Source: Sipunculus nudus (Eukaryota; Annelida; Sipuncula; Golfingiida; Sipunculidae). From it: a stretch of 64,000 bases of DNA. The stretch spans positions 55,648,079 to 55,712,078 of the forward strand of contig CM049309.1 in NCBI GenBank assembly GCA_026874595.1, in the 5' to 3' direction. Made by a program: the position numbers and the translations under genes. Numbering within the stretch: the stretch's first letter is position 1; each line of letters opens with the position of its first letter. This document shows, piece by piece, positions 36,803 through 50,284 of the stretch. Under the pieces are notes generated by a model. That model ran no database searches, was not told the DNA's origin, and saw only the letters and a program-made list of their open reading frames with translations.

Positions 36803-37704
36803 CAGTAAAACCCCGCTAACGCGACCACCTGCGGGACCGGGCAAAGTGGTCGTGTTAGCGGGGTGGTCGTGTTAGCGGGATGCTTGTACATTAGTCTGCA
36901 AATATTAACGCAGGCGATAATATGGGTATTTCAAGTAAATGTTAAGTTGTTGTCCCTATTTAATTTAAAATCCCAAACTAAAAGGCTAGTTTTCTTTGAC
37001 TTGTACCGGGCTGAGTCTCGGTGATTTTGATGAATTCTATCTTCTCTTTGAGGCTGATCTCTAGGTATTTTTACGAGTTGGCGTTCAAGTAATTCTTAAA
37101 GCATTGGTCTAAACACGAATATGGTCTTATGTCGAACACGTAGTGAGAACAGAATGAATACATTAAATGTTAAGTGTTATTTATATAGTTCCTGCTTGAT
37201 CAATGAAATGTGATTTGCTACAGTTGTACTTTACCCACCTAAATGTATTCGTGTTGTGTCAGTTAAGTTTGCCTAACTTTTTTTATAGGTATGATAAATG
37301 CTAATCTAACAGCCATACTCAACAATTAATGTAATGGACCATGGAGTCCAATTTCTATTGATGTGTATAGTTTGGTTAGGCGGCGTTAAAAACAAGCCTA
37401 ACTATGGCTGGGCAGATGAAAGCGAGCTTTCTGACGTGCCCGGCTAATTAATCACGGGCTATTATCCATGTCCAAGCTTGGTGATGAGCGTGTCACCTGC
37501 TCAACGGGCCGTTGTCGCCAAGTGCCAGTGGTCGTGATACGGGGGCATATCTGAAGGTCGGGACCAAAAAAAGGTGGTCGTTGGTCTTGATAGCGGGTTG
37601 GTCGTGTTACCGAAGTTTTATAATATGATAATTTATATTAGACAATTCTGGGACCAAGAAAAGTGGTCGTGTTAACGGGGTGGTCGTCGTGCGGGAGTTC
37701 ACTG
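36803..37704. mobile_element. Pogo/Tigger-like MITE nested in the hAT element
   Basis: Starts CAGTAAAACCCCGCTAACGC and ends GCGGGAGTTCACTG followed by TA, the typical CAGT-AACCCCG terminus of Tigger-type elements. GTGGTCGTGTTAGCGGGG motifs repeat near both ends. A TA follows the right end but not the left, so one duplicate is lost or the boundary is off. Confidence 0.6.
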
Positions 37705-37956
37705 TACTTGTTTGAGCTTCGAGCGATCTTTTGATTTACATTAGCAAAGAGATGTCTGCTCTTGAATATGTGGCGGAAGAATTCCCTGCCAGTGAATCCA
37801 TATAATTGCGTTGTTGCAAATACAAGCCTGTAACAAGGACATTTGAAACGATATGTTTCAATATGTTATCCAGTTTTGTAATGTTTTGTTAGAGGGGCGG
37901 GAATTTCTAAGACCGCCACGGGCGGCAATGAGGCTAGGTACGCCGCTGTTCCGGTA

Positions 37957-38734
37957 ACGTCCAACAATTTGCTTTAACCGCCGTAGATTGGCTCCAATCT
38001 TACAACACATTTCTTCAACAGTTCTTTGACTTTCGCCCGCCGTTAATTGGCTCTAACTTCACAAATACAAAGTCTACAAAACTTCTAACGCACTCCTCGG
38101 GTAATAAACACTCTCTCCTAGGGCCAATACTCGTCCTAACTTTTATTTAAATAAAAATTACAAAAGCTCTTTAGGTCTGTACTAAGCTCTGTTATGACGT
38201 ACATAAATTCATCTTTAACCACCTCTACAATTTCCTGCAATACACATCTCCAAAAAATGTAAAACAATATAACAAGGCCTACAGGCCTAATGCGAACCTG
38301 TGCAATGGGATATACATCAGGTATAATGCTTCCATGTTGGACCGTTACTTTCCAAGTACATGTATGGCATGTACAAGTACAATGCAAGCACTGAAAGTTT
38401 TGAACCTGACTGCATGCACCAATAACACAAACATCCCTGCCGAAATACTGGCATAGGTGCACAGAACACAAAAATGAATGTAAGTGGCACCACCACTTGG
38501 GCAAAAGCCATTAAAGATGTATGGACATAAACAATTTCAGGCTACAAACCACTCTTCGGCTATGTGCCCATGCCTGAAACAACTAGATACAGGTAGTCCA
38601 AAGCGACTACGTTTATCCGCCGAAACCAGAGTAGTACAGGTGAAGTCAGGCATGGATGAGTGGTAAGGGGAAATAAAGTGAAATGGCTGTCTGCCACGTA
38701 AACATGATATTGCAAATCACTACTAAAAAAATGA
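37957..38734. other. Region without recognised features
   Basis: A 122-codon minus-strand ORF (38136-38504) has no recognisable domain and runs into the repeat zone; not called as a gene. Confidence 0.4.
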
Positions 38735-39335
38735 CATTAATTTATTCAACAAAAACGGAAAGGTAATTTCAGACCAATACCTTGACCTACTCCTGTGATA
38801 TAAGCAATTTTCACCCAAAGCATATGTAAGAATAGACGCCACGGGAAAACGATAACAGATGGCACCACCAGTCTTTAGTATAAGAGGGAGGAGTCCAAGA
38901 TCTAAGGATATGCACAATTTCATGCCAATACTGCGAATCACTCCTGAGAAAAGGGCATTAATTTATTCTACGAAAACAGGACGGTAAGTGGCGTCACCTA
39001 TCTGCTTTACGAGCAAAATTTCCAAGATGGATGAACATGCCAAATTTCAGACCAATACCTTGACCCACTCCTGAGATATGAGCAATTTCATCAAAAGCCA
39101 GTGTTGGGATGGGCGTCACAGGAAAACGATTGCAGATGGCGTAAGCAGTCTTGAATACAAGATGGAGGAATCCAAGATCTATGAATATGCACAATTTCAG
39201 GCCAATACTGCAAATCACTCCTAAGAAAAAGGCCATTAATTTATTCTATGAAAACCAGAAGCTAGGTTGCGCCACCTGTCTGGTTTACGAGAACACTTTC
39301 CAAGATGGATGAACAAGCCAAATTTCAGAAATTTC
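38735..39335. repeat. ~277-bp tandem repeat, just over two copies
   Basis: CCAAGATCTA(A/T)G near 38898 and 39173, CCAAGATGGATGAACA near 39021 and 39300, and TTAATTTATTC(T/A)A near 38737, 38957 and 39235 show the period. The first copy has an internal deletion. Confidence 0.8.
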
Positions 39336-41095
39336 AAATTTCAAGGTTCCTACTTGAAATAACTTTAAATTAAACAGACTTGCATTGACTTGTTTAAAAT
39401 AATATAATCCTGTTACTGTGCCAAAGCTATTTATAGAACTGGCATCGTCTTTGCTAATGGCCAACATCCAGGCACTGGCAAATCTTGGCAATCTGCCAAT
39501 GGCAAACCAAGTGCTGCCATCTGTACACAAAAGTGGTCCCTACTTGAAATAACTGAAAAAAAAAGGAATCAGGAACATATGAAAAATTATTACTGATGTA
39601 TACTGAATTTAAAATTATAATACAGATACATCTCACTGATGGCAAACTCTTGAATAAAGTTGAGTATGGATAACATTTATTTATAATCATATACAGCCGT
39701 CTTTATGTAGCCACAGGCACATAGAGCTGAATATCCATGATTATAACATTGCCTGGTATGAAGAAAAATTCAAATCATAAATCTATTTTTTTTAAAGCTT
39801 TTAAAAGACATTCTTGTCAATATAAACCACAGATAACCTGAAATCTGATCACCTGACGTTATCATCATGTGTAATTAAACGTCAGCTTAAAGTTTCATTT
39901 GTGTGATAGTCAAGCATGCAAACATAGCAATATGTTTAATACATGGAGAGTCACTAGGTGAGCTGAAGTTTTTATATTTCTAGCAAGTAACATTTGGGAT
40001 GGATTATGGCTTGGTTTCCTTGTTAAAAAATGCACACGGACTTAGGTATATAGGCTGTAATCAGGGCACATTAAATTTTCTCTGAGATCTCGGTTATCTA
40101 AAATTCCCCTTTCAACGTTCATCTTTTTATTTTTCAAGATATTTGAAAACTGGACTCGGGATATAGTATAAAGATAAAATATACATGATATATACATACT
40201 ATTTCATTAGTAAATACAAAACCGTAACTGCGTAACATCAGATTAACAGGTATTTAAATGGCACAATAAGGTCGACTTAGAAATGTCAACTCCTTAACTA
40301 ATGTTTGGGCATAGAAACACAAACACAAGAGTTGAGTCCGGCCGACCGCCATGTATTTCTCCTGCCTCTCTCGCACCGATCATCGGTACCCTCATCTGTT
40401 AACATAGCAATGTGAATTTTTGGTGTGTCACATAATTGATAGGATGTGATCTTTATATAGACATGTGTCACAAATTTAATATGATTTGACTCTTATATAT
40501 ACATTAGTCTCAAAATTAATATGATGATAGAAAAAATAAATTTACAATAACCTTAAAAGATAATAAAAATGAACCACAGAGCACGATTTAATACGTTTAA
40601 CATCCCAATTACGTACATAGTCACATGTTAAATTGAGATAGGAATATACAACTATGATAAAAAAGGTAAGCTGTATTTAAAAGTTCAGGTAAGATTATAT
40701 ACACACCAATTTGGATACGATCAAATAAACTGAAAAATGCCAGTTCGATGATGAACTACCATGTGTCTTCTTAGACTTAAGGTGTTTCAGTAAAGATATA
40801 TCTTTTAGGTCAGTTTTTATATATTTTCAATGTATATTATATGTAATCTGACTGAACTTTGTAGAAGAGCTGAATGGCTTTTGAGCATGTTTCCTTGTTT
40901 CAATAGGAGTTAAAAAAATATAACAAAATAACATTCACTTTTATGATTGTGCCCTGAGTAGTGAGTACAGTTAATCGCATAAAAATTTGAGCGTTTACAG
41001 CACATCATGGGAATGGATGTGATTGTAATACACATATAGCCTATACTATGGGCGGGTGCGACTTTCGACGGTCATAATACGGCGGTGAGTATAAT

Positions 41096-44000
41096 AGTGT
41101 AGTCGCTCATGTAGCAAAATCGCAATCCCGTAGGAATTGAATGACCAAATTAAGACAGCACTTGTTTTCACTTCATTTAGATGTAAGCTGACGGAAAAAG
41201 TTAGGTAACAGTTTTTATCAACCCCCTGATCCCCCTAAAATTCAAGATGGCCGCCATCATAATAAAAAAGGCTAGATATTGCTTTGATATTTTAACTATC
41301 GCATCAAAATGATTAATATTGGATTGATTTATAAGCTTTGGAATGTGCACTGGTAATACCAACTACTCAGGAGCTGTCCAGAAGTTAGGGAGGGTATTAA
41401 AGGTCGAGGTCAAACTTATATACCAACCTTCGATCCTAAAAATAACATTATACATCTTAAGTACTACGCTGTCATATATTCTGAAATATGATTTTCAAAT
41501 AGTCAACAGTTTTAATAATTGTCTTGGCAGAAGATTATGTCATAGGGACGGCACTAAATACATTACACTAGGATACTGTTATATGGTTTTCAAATGGACC
41601 TTAAAGATGCCGATTCATCTACATTTTGAAAGAGAATTTGTGAGTTCTGGCTTCTCTTTGTATAAATTAATAAAACCAGAAGTAATTCGGAGTTAGGAAA
41701 CTTCTTAAAATGCCTCCGTGACGGATGTATGAACTTTTTGATCAACAATATGTTTGTAAACACAGCAATGTTGACAAAAGAGGGGGGGGGGGGAAATGTA
41801 ACCTAACATGGTATGTGGCATATTTGGGGAGGCACAAAAGGTTATTTGTTGCAAAACCCCATTTGCAAAACTCTCGCCTATCCGACTTGCTGTTGCCGAT
41901 GCCATTGTTGATTTTTTTGGCGGGCCCCACATATTATAAACACTTTGATATATAAAAAAAAACAAGCAGCCTGTGTGCGTGATATTAACGTTTTCTGGCC
42001 TATTTTGAATAACATCTCAAGGAATTACCTTCAGTTTTATTAAGGGTCAGATAGGTGATTTAAAACACTAAATTGATGTACGTGTTACATATTTCACGTA
42101 TTGCTGATTCTCTGCTGATTTATTGCTGAGTACTAATCGTCAACATTATTAATGCGAAACAACCATTCTGAAATCAATTTGTGTTGTTAGTAAAAAAGAT
42201 TAAAACAGCCTTGTAGATGCTGATACAGGAACAACCTATGGAATGTTAACTATAACAGAGGCCTGGTACACTTCGAGGAGCATTAGAAACCTTTGTCTGA
42301 ATATCTTTTGAGTTTACCTGAATAAAGGGGGAAATAGGTCAGCTATTATTGTAATTGTCACAAAAAGATGGAAATTGCCCTGACAAAAGAAGACAACATA
42401 TCTGCATGTGCACAGGGTCATATTGATGCGGTCCGTAAAAATGTTAAGTGTGTACATGTAAATGGCATCTTGTGAATTCAAATACATGTACCTTTAAGAA
42501 CCCCATAGATAAATGTCGGTTAATCAGGACCAAGCACCTCAAGATTTAGATACCACTACCACGGATGATAATATCAAGAATTACTATCAGGTCTACATCG
42601 ACAAGCAGATGCGCGTGCGTGGAAAACCAGAATGCCACAGTAGATGGTTATAAGATACGCTTAGAACGAATTCGAATAATATTGATATGGGCCGTGGAAT
42701 ATATAATATAAGGATAACTGTTTCAAATGACCATATATATGTATGTAGGTAAAGTCAATATGGATTTATCCTGAACATGGTTGAAATTATGTATTATATT
42801 TAAATCCTAAGGTACAGCAATGCCTGAAAGACATTCAGTCGGAACATAGGAAATACTTATTTTTCTGCTACATTCCTATTATATAAATTCTTTGGTGAAA
42901 AGATTTAGTACAAAATTGGGCAATCTGCGCCGCTCTTCTTGAATTCGAGAAACAATGGAAGATCTCTGGTGAAGGTTCCCTCCTTAATTTAGAAACACTA
43001 TTGCATGATCATATTCTTAATTACATACCTGTTATACATGTTGTTAATATCGTTGGTAATATCGGGGGATTAAAGACATTGATATTAAAAATATATTAAA
43101 ATCAATTGTCAATTCATGAATCAAAACACCTGTAATAACACGGTAGTATAATCGCATGATAAAAGCCTCCAACGTTTTCTTCCCAACGTTTCTCTGTGCA
43201 CACGATATGAAAACCTTGATATAAATGATGCCTTTTGTATAGGGAGAAAGTTTTAAATGTGCATTTAAAATAGGAATATTTTGAGGCATTATATACGTAA
43301 GAAATATTAGAATATTCTGCTCCACAACTTTTATTCCATTAATGTCTTTGGATGATGTGGTTAAACCTTAGTGGGGCTTAGCTTTAATATTTATATTTTA
43401 ACAAGTTAAAACTTAGGATATTAACTGCACGGTCCATACATTCAATTTTATGTTACATGTTGATTCATGTGTTTCCAAGTTGTAAAATAATTGATTAGGA
43501 AGTATATGTTTAACTTTGCAAATTTAATGACTTCTGCAGTCTAGGAAGAGCACATGTAAGGCGGTTAAGCTGTGCCTCACTCAGACATGAGTGATATTTT
43601 GGGATCTATACCCTGATTTTATGACCAGGCAGATGCAATTAAGCAAAGGCACCCTTCCTATTATACAATTATTTAGATGTTATCTTAACGCCGCAAATCA
43701 CACATACGTCAATAAAAAATTTAATTGCTGAGGAATAAAAATGAAATCTAAAAACATTAAATCACCAATAAATGGGAAAAGAATCAAATAACATGAGAGG
43801 TGTTAGCGCTCAACGGGCCCAGGGGGAAGAGGGGGGGGGGGGGGGGGGCGCAGTTTTTACAACTGGAAACAGCTGATGGTTTATATAAACATGGCATTTG
43901 CATCCCCTGGTTGATTTACACTCGACAGTGATTCCATCCAGGCGTAATGGGAAGGTCCTTCCAAACGGCCGTGTTTTACACACAAATGAGTGCGCCTCTG

Positions 44001-45323
44001 GGGGGATCCTTGATGGTATGATCCAGCGATGGGGAAGATTACGCAATCAGGAACGGCAGTTGCAGTAGTCATTGGGGCTTGGTGAACGCCAGGATATGAA
44101 ATGAAAGGAAGCGTGTGATACTGCCCTATCACTTAGTCCGAAACCTGAATAGAAATCGGCAGATGTACATATGTAGTTAATTTTGCATTTAAAAAATGGA
44201 GGCGGCTACCTCGACCAAAAAAAAATATATATAAAAAAGGTTCCATCATTGGTTTTAGCCTCAATGCCAAGATCTACATGGTCCGTTTTACCCAACTTGT
44301 AACAATTAGACCTGTTTCAGCTCATATTCAGATAAACTATAGGAATAAAAAATATCCAGAAAATGGTTTCTACTTATCCCCATGTTCTACTATAGAACAG
44401 TTTAATATGACTTGAATATTTCTGCATCAACACCACCAACAAGGTTTTTGGAATCTCGGAATCTTCGATATAACCACACAAATTGATTCTTAATGTTTGT
44501 TTCGTTGCAATATGGTAGGCACGTAGACCCTGTAGTACTACTATGAGAGAATCAGCAATATAAAAAAGAGATCAAGAAGATCAATTTCATAAGGTCTATT
44601 TCCATTTGATCACCATTTCACATAACATATGACAGTGTAGTGCCCAAGATATTTTTATGCTTTAAAATATTAATATATACATTTGACTTTGACCTTGCAT
44701 ACCCTCTGTGAGCTTCCGAAAACTCATGATTAGTTGCAATTAACAGGACACATTAAAAAAGTATAAATCGATCCGATTTTCTAATACCATTAAGTTTTAT
44801 TATTATTTATATGATAAGACTGCCATGGCGGCCCTTTTGAATTCCCCGGGATCACAGAGCTCACAAAAACTGCTTTTTAGCTGCAATTGACAGAACACAT
44901 TCAAAAACGTTAAAAAATAGATCCAATATCATTAAGTTTTAAGCGACAATTACAGTATAATAGTATTATCTCTATTTTAAGATTGCAGTGGTGGCCATCT
45001 TGGATTCCTTGGGGTCAATGGGTTAAAAAAAATAAATATAACCTGCATTTATTCATCAGCTAAAGTGCAAATAAAATGAAAGCAAGCACTATCTTATTCA
45101 ATTCCCAAGAAAACGTTGTTCTGTTTTACGTGCAAGTACACTCTTATTCCAACACTCAATAATTCTCAAGGGTGAAGGCGGCCATCTTGGATTTTCGGTG
45201 TTAGAGGGATCTAAAAATTTGTTACCTAACATTTTCCATTAGTTCATATCCTGTTAATGCTAAATCAGTCATTATCGCAATTTGGGCATCAAATTCCTAC
45301 GGAAATACACCCCCGTCTACACT
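41096..45323. mobile_element. Long-TIR DNA transposon, 4.2 kb, inserted in duplication copy A
   Basis: Flanked by ATAAT (41091-41095, 45324-45328); copy B has the uninterrupted site AGTATAATGGAC. Ends are AGTGTAG and CTACACT, with diverged inverted repeats for ~150-190 bp (CCGTAGGAATT, GTTAGGTAACA, CAAGATGGCCGCC on the left; all inverted on the right). GGCCATCTTGGATT-type blocks repeat subterminally (44823, 44990, 45178). No transposase or polymerase gene recognised; AG...CT ends recall Maverick/Polinton relatives but the family is undetermined. Confidence 0.75.
42513..42653 (+). CDS. Short ORF of 46 codons inside the 4.2 kb element
   Basis: Starts MSVNQDQAPQDLDTTTTDD and continues NIKNYYQVYIDKQMRVRG. 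Composition is more protein-like than surrounding AT-rich frames, but there is no recognised domain and no clear exon boundary. It could be an exon of the element's former gene or chance. Confidence 0.2.
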   Translation: MSVNQDQAPQDLDTTTTDDNIKNYYQVYIDKQMRVRGKPECHSRWL

Positions 45324-46610
45324 ATAATGGACATAGGCATGTATGGGGGAAGTATGGATACATGGCACGAGTATGATGAATTGATTGTACACGGAACCAT
45401 GGAAACAAGAGTTGTGTGAATGTATAAAAAATATTAATCATGAAACATCGGGATACGGTAAATCATGGACATATCATGATTAGGAGTACATTTGAGATAC
45501 AATGGAAGAACGAAGGCCGTAACAGGGTTGTGAGAACATGGCAAAAACATTGGCGTAACGGTGTACCGTAGAAATAACAAGGGTGCGATTGCTTTTTTAA
45601 GGGCGTGGGTGGGTATGATAAACCAAAGTGTGGGGTCCACCTCAAGGAAAATCATCGCATTATTTTCTATATTGTATGCATTGTATGTATTTTTTAATTC
45701 GTAAACATATGTATCGATTACCCAAAAGACAATATTACTGGTTTACAGACAACATTTCATGTGGTCGAAGACGGACGAACGCATGTCGTGAGTTTTCACT
45801 GGTTATTTCCGATTCCACACAACACTACACTACACCAGTAATATATAAAATATGTAATTCATGACCCCAAGTTATGCTTGTCATTGCCCTCCTGCCCTCG
45901 GCTTCGTTAGATAAGCCAGATCACTCGTTTGCTGCATAACAAAACGGAAACCATTGTTAATATTCATGCTGATTTTTTTAACGAGTGTTTGAAATGACAT
46001 TAAGTAAATGTAAAGGACCCTTAACACACCAAGGGGATATTCGGAAAGCTAGATTTGGTTGGTCACAGGTATGAACTGATTGACAGGTGGAGGTATTTAA
46101 GAATTATCAAGCATATACAATACACTTTACCGACACTAAGTACACATAGTACAACTACACTCAGGTGTCGGGGCTAGATCGCCCCAGTTACGTTCCGTCT
46201 GCGCAGGATTTAAGCGTGTGGTCGTGCCTGGGCTTCCATTTATCATATAACAACTTGTAGACAGGAACATCAGGGACCTCTTAATCATGAAGGAATCAGT
46301 AAGTATATAGAGTACAACTTGATTAGGCTGACTGATCACCTGACGTCATCATCATGTGTAATTAAACGTCAGCTTAAAGTTTCATTTGTGTGAATGTCAA
46401 GCGAATAGCAATATGTTTTATATATGGAAAGTCACTAGGTGACCTGAAGGTTTTATATTTCTAGCAAGTAACATTTTGGATGGATTTTGACTGGGTTTCC
46501 TGGTCAAGCAAGGCACACGGACTCGGTTTTACAGGCTGTTATCAGAGTAAATTTAATTTTCTTTAACACCTTGGTAATCTTAAATTCCCCTTTCAAGGTA
46601 CATTTTTATA

Positions 46611-48125
46611 CGGCGGCTGATTTAGGACACAGAAAAAAATTAAAGATAACATTTCGTGATCTCGGGATAACATTTCGAGATGTGAAGTTAAGATCCGAGA
46701 AGTTAAGTTGAGATTTCGAGATATTATTACGAGTTCTCGACACAATATAAAATGAGAGATAAAATTCCACATTTGTACGAACCATCCGATGCTGATTTGA
46801 CATAAAGCAAAAAAGCCTTAAAGGGACAGTATACGTTAAGCGTGCTTACAACTGCATTTATAAAAAGCAAAGACCATGTATACCGTGTTTAACTGAACGA
46901 TAATACAATATAATTCAGTTATAATCAATCAAGTTTGTATTTCTCCTAATATAAGGCGAAGTGCAGAAAAGTTCAATATAAAATTCAATATTTAATTATT
47001 CATATCCGTTAGGAAGATGTCAAAGCCTAAAGAAACTGAAACATTCTACCTGAACGGCAGATACGAAGCCATGGATGAGAAATCACTCAAATAGAAATAT
47101 TTAGGTCTGCATACATGCATTGTGGGTACCTTATTAATTAAAATATACAAACAAATATAAGCTTGGTATAGAAAAACGCTCATTGTACAATTTTCTTTCA
47201 GCTTTTGTTTTTATTGAAATGGTGTTTTTTATGGCATATATATTTGACCATCACAAATGAAAATATGATAAAAATGATTACTGTGTTTCGGGTAGGTACG
47301 AGGGGGATGCTTCAGCCCCTCCAGCTCAAGTCTGGATCCACTTTAGCTATAACTATAGCTCTGATTAGCTTTAGTTAACCTATCTTAATCATAAATGATT
47401 TATATCCATAAATAAACGCTTTAAATATTTCGATCATCTCTCATCATGATTTTTCTTCTGCAAAATGCTCTGCTTTGGTCTTATAGCCACTATTCACCTG
47501 CCTTATTTATAGACTTTTTGTGATACCGGCTAACTCTGCATATACATATTAAAGAACTAAAGGTAATCCTTGTTGGGAAAGGTTCTAATAACGCCAATTT
47601 GGCGTATAAGCATTTTATCTACAGGCTACTTGTGAAAAAGGTACTTGAGCCAGTGTTAAAAAAAACAGATAAAAACATGTTACCGTGTTATTGAAAGATC
47701 CCAAGGTGAGGTTCGTTAGAGCATATGAAGCAATGCCATATTTTTCATTTACAGAACTATTCCATCTGAATTGAAAGCAGAAAGTGTTTCTATTAAGATC
47801 GGTTGCCATTTTTGCGACACCCCCCCCCCCTGTTACAAAAACGTGGATATAAACAAAAGACATCATATACCCCGTGGGATTGGCTCATTTTTATGAATTT
47901 TCAAAATTTTATGTTTATTTGACAGACGTCAGACTTTGGAGTCGGTCCCTTTAACTTTGTTTTTGCTTTATGTCAATTCAGCATTTAATGGTTCGTAAAA
48001 ATGTGAAATTTTTCTCGATAACTCGAGATATTATGTCCAGATCTCGAGATATTATGTCGAGATCTCAAGATGTTATGTGGAGATCTCGAGATGTTATTTT
48101 TTTCTGTGTCCTAAATCAACCACCG
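46611..48125. mobile_element. TA-target transposon (Tc1/mariner-type MITE), 1.5 kb, inserted in duplication copy B
   Basis: Ends CGGCGGCTGATTTAGGACAC and, inverted, CGGTGGTTGATTTAGGACAC; TA on both sides (46609-46610, 48126-48127). Inverted similarity continues inward ~200 bp, including GACATAAAGCAAAAA on the left and TTTTTGCTTTATGTC on the right. Copy A has no insert at this point. No transposase ORF. Confidence 0.85.
47990..48100. repeat. TCGAGAT short tandem/palindromic repeat in the TIR
   Basis: Repeated GATCTCGAGATATTATGT-type units of ~20 bp, each containing the palindrome ATCTCGAGAT; mirrored in decayed form at 46645-46740. Confidence 0.85.
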
Positions 48126-49740
48126 TATTCTTTTTTCAAGATATCTGTAAACTTGACTCGACATATAGTATAAATGTAAGAAATTTATTTTCCGCATTAA
48201 ATGGTTAATACAAAACCGTAACTGTGTTACAAAAGATTAACAGGTACATAAATAGCACAATAAGTAAGACTAATAAAACTAATTGACAATAATCTTAAAA
48301 AGATAATAAACTGGAATACAGATTAAAGGCGAATAACAGGCGATTTAGGAATATGGTCACAAGTTAAACTTAGATAGGAATATACAACTATGATAAAAAG
48401 GTAGGCTGGATTTTAATGTTTAGGTCAGATTAAATATACACTATACTGCTGACGATCAAATAAACTGAAAATCTCAGTTCGACCTAATATACGGTGTGTC
48501 TGAAGTACCCAATAAGCCAGCATGCAGTAAACACGTATATGGAGATTGATTGTTGATCTTCTTGGACCTTAGATGTCTCAGTCATTATATATGAGTTCCG
48601 GTAGATCCTTTAAACCACGAGTGTTATTTGAGTTAAACGTGTGACACCTTATTTATGGTATAAATATGGATGATAATTCCTGTGGTTAAACTAGAAATTT
48701 TTTAAGACGGTTTGTTTGTAAATTTAATTGCCTGAAATTCTTTTATGTCTGTTTTTATTTTATATATTTTCAAGATAAACGTAATCTGACTGGACCTTGC
48801 AGAAGAACAGAATGACTTTTGAACAAGTTTTCTTGTTTCAATAGGAATAAAAAATATAACAAAATAAATATTTTCTTAAATGGTTGTGTTCTGCGTAGTG
48901 AGTATTTGAGCGTTTACAGCACATTATGGATAAAACACGGGTGGGAGTGTAATGTACATATAGTTCTATACTATGGGCGGGTCTGGCTTACGACGGTCAT
49001 AATACGGATGTGAGTATAATGGACAAAGGCATGTACAGAGAACTATGGATATATCGCATGAGTATGATGAATTGATTGTGTACGGCGTACCATGGAAACA
49101 AGAGCTGTTTGAATGTATAAAAAATTAATCATGAAACATCGGGATACGGTAAATCATGGATATACAATGATTAGGAGTACATTTTACATACAAAGGAAGT
49201 ACGAAGGCCGTATCAGGGTTGTGAGAACATGGCAAAAACATGGGCGTAACGATGTACCATGGAAACAACAAGGTTGTAATTACGTTTTCCCTGGCACGGC
49301 CGTGTGTAGGTATGATAAAGCAGGGTTTGTTGTCCCGTCCTCAGGGGAAGCATCGTACTATTTTCTATATTGAATGCTTTGTATGTATTTTTTTAATTTA
49401 TAAACTGATGTATAGTTAACCCAAAAGACTATATTACTTGTTTACAGACAAAATTTCTTGTGGATGAAGACGGACGAACGGATGTCGTGAGTATTCACTG
49501 GTTATTTCCGATCCAATTATACACTACACAACAACAGTTATATACATATATGTAATTTATGACTCCAAGTTCGTGCTTATGATTGCCCTCCTGCCCTCGG
49601 CTTCGTTAGATAAGCGAGATCACTCGTTTGCTGCATAACAAAACGGGAACCATTGTTAATATTCATGCTTTTTTTTCACGAGTGTTTCGAATGACATTTT
49701 GTAAATGTAAATGACCCTCAACACACCATGGGTATTCTAA

Positions 49741-50284
49741 AAATGAGTTGGAAACAGCAGGTAATATTTAAACGAATCAATACCGTCGTCCTTGAACATC
49801 TACTGAGGTCAAATGTACACTCGAATGTCACAGTGACTTGAATATAGGACGAAAATGACTGATGATACGGTCATCATCAGGACAGAAGGGCGGGGTCCTA
49901 TGAATAGCAATTAACTTCAATGATCTTCATGGAAATAAGGCCTTGTGTGGTATTGCGTAAGCCTATTCATATAAATCTGTCCGTATATTAGTCAATATAT
50001 ACTGTCTTTTTACAGGATGAGTTAATTCTAAAGTTACATCAGGCTGCACATAAATATCAAATACAGCACATGTTTGTAGTGACATGCTGCACCATAACGT
50101 TTTTGGGTCAATTGTAGCCTAGCACTATCTTATATTCCCCCATGAAACATATTTGTCCTTTGTAATTTAACAATTATTACTTTAAAGACCAGATATTAAA
50201 ATATTTGTATTATACTCAAAAGATAATAATATCTCGTAATAAGCCGGGCCCAGCAGTGGAGTTTAAAGTGCCATTAACTTGCAG
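49741..50284. promoter_or_regulatory. Putative 5' region of the membrane-anchored ENPP gene
   Basis: No repeat or exon recognised. It directly precedes the first recognised exon and would hold the promoter if 50285 lies in the first exon; no specific TATA or initiator could be defended. Confidence 0.25.

Larger units (their letters stand above)
34760..37948. mobile_element. Non-autonomous hAT transposon, 3.19 kb, exact 8-bp target duplication
   Basis: Left end CACTGGCGTACCTAAG is inverted at the right as CTAGGTACGCCGCTG. Both ends are flanked by TTCCGGTA (34752-34759 and 37949-37956). The 8-bp duplication with short CAGNGGCG-type ends is diagnostic of hAT. No transposase ORF is seen; the interior holds a tandem repeat, GGCGGC-rich subterminal sequence and a nested element. 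Confidence 0.88.
39845..46047. repeat. Segmental duplication copy A (interrupted)
   Basis: 39845-41095 plus 45324-46047 match copy B (46333-49740) with substantial divergence: TGATCACCTGACG...TGTGTAATTAAACGTCAGC at the start, GTAATCTGACTG, CTATACTATGGGCGGGT, then CATGAAACATCGGGATACGG, CTCCTGCCCTCGGCTTCG and TAACACACCA at the end. The 4.2 kb between is a transposon insertion. Confidence 0.88.
46333..49740. repeat. Segmental duplication copy B (interrupted)
   Basis: Direct repeat of copy A; interrupted at 46611-48125 by a TA-target transposon that copy A lacks. No gene recognised in either copy. Confidence 0.88.

Noticed and set aside
38136-38504. 122-codon Cys-rich minus-strand ORF
   Set aside because: No domain, no splice context, next to a tandem repeat.
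41705-41965. Overlapping ORFs on both strands around a poly-G run
   Set aside because: No protein-like features; lies inside the 4.2 kb transposon.
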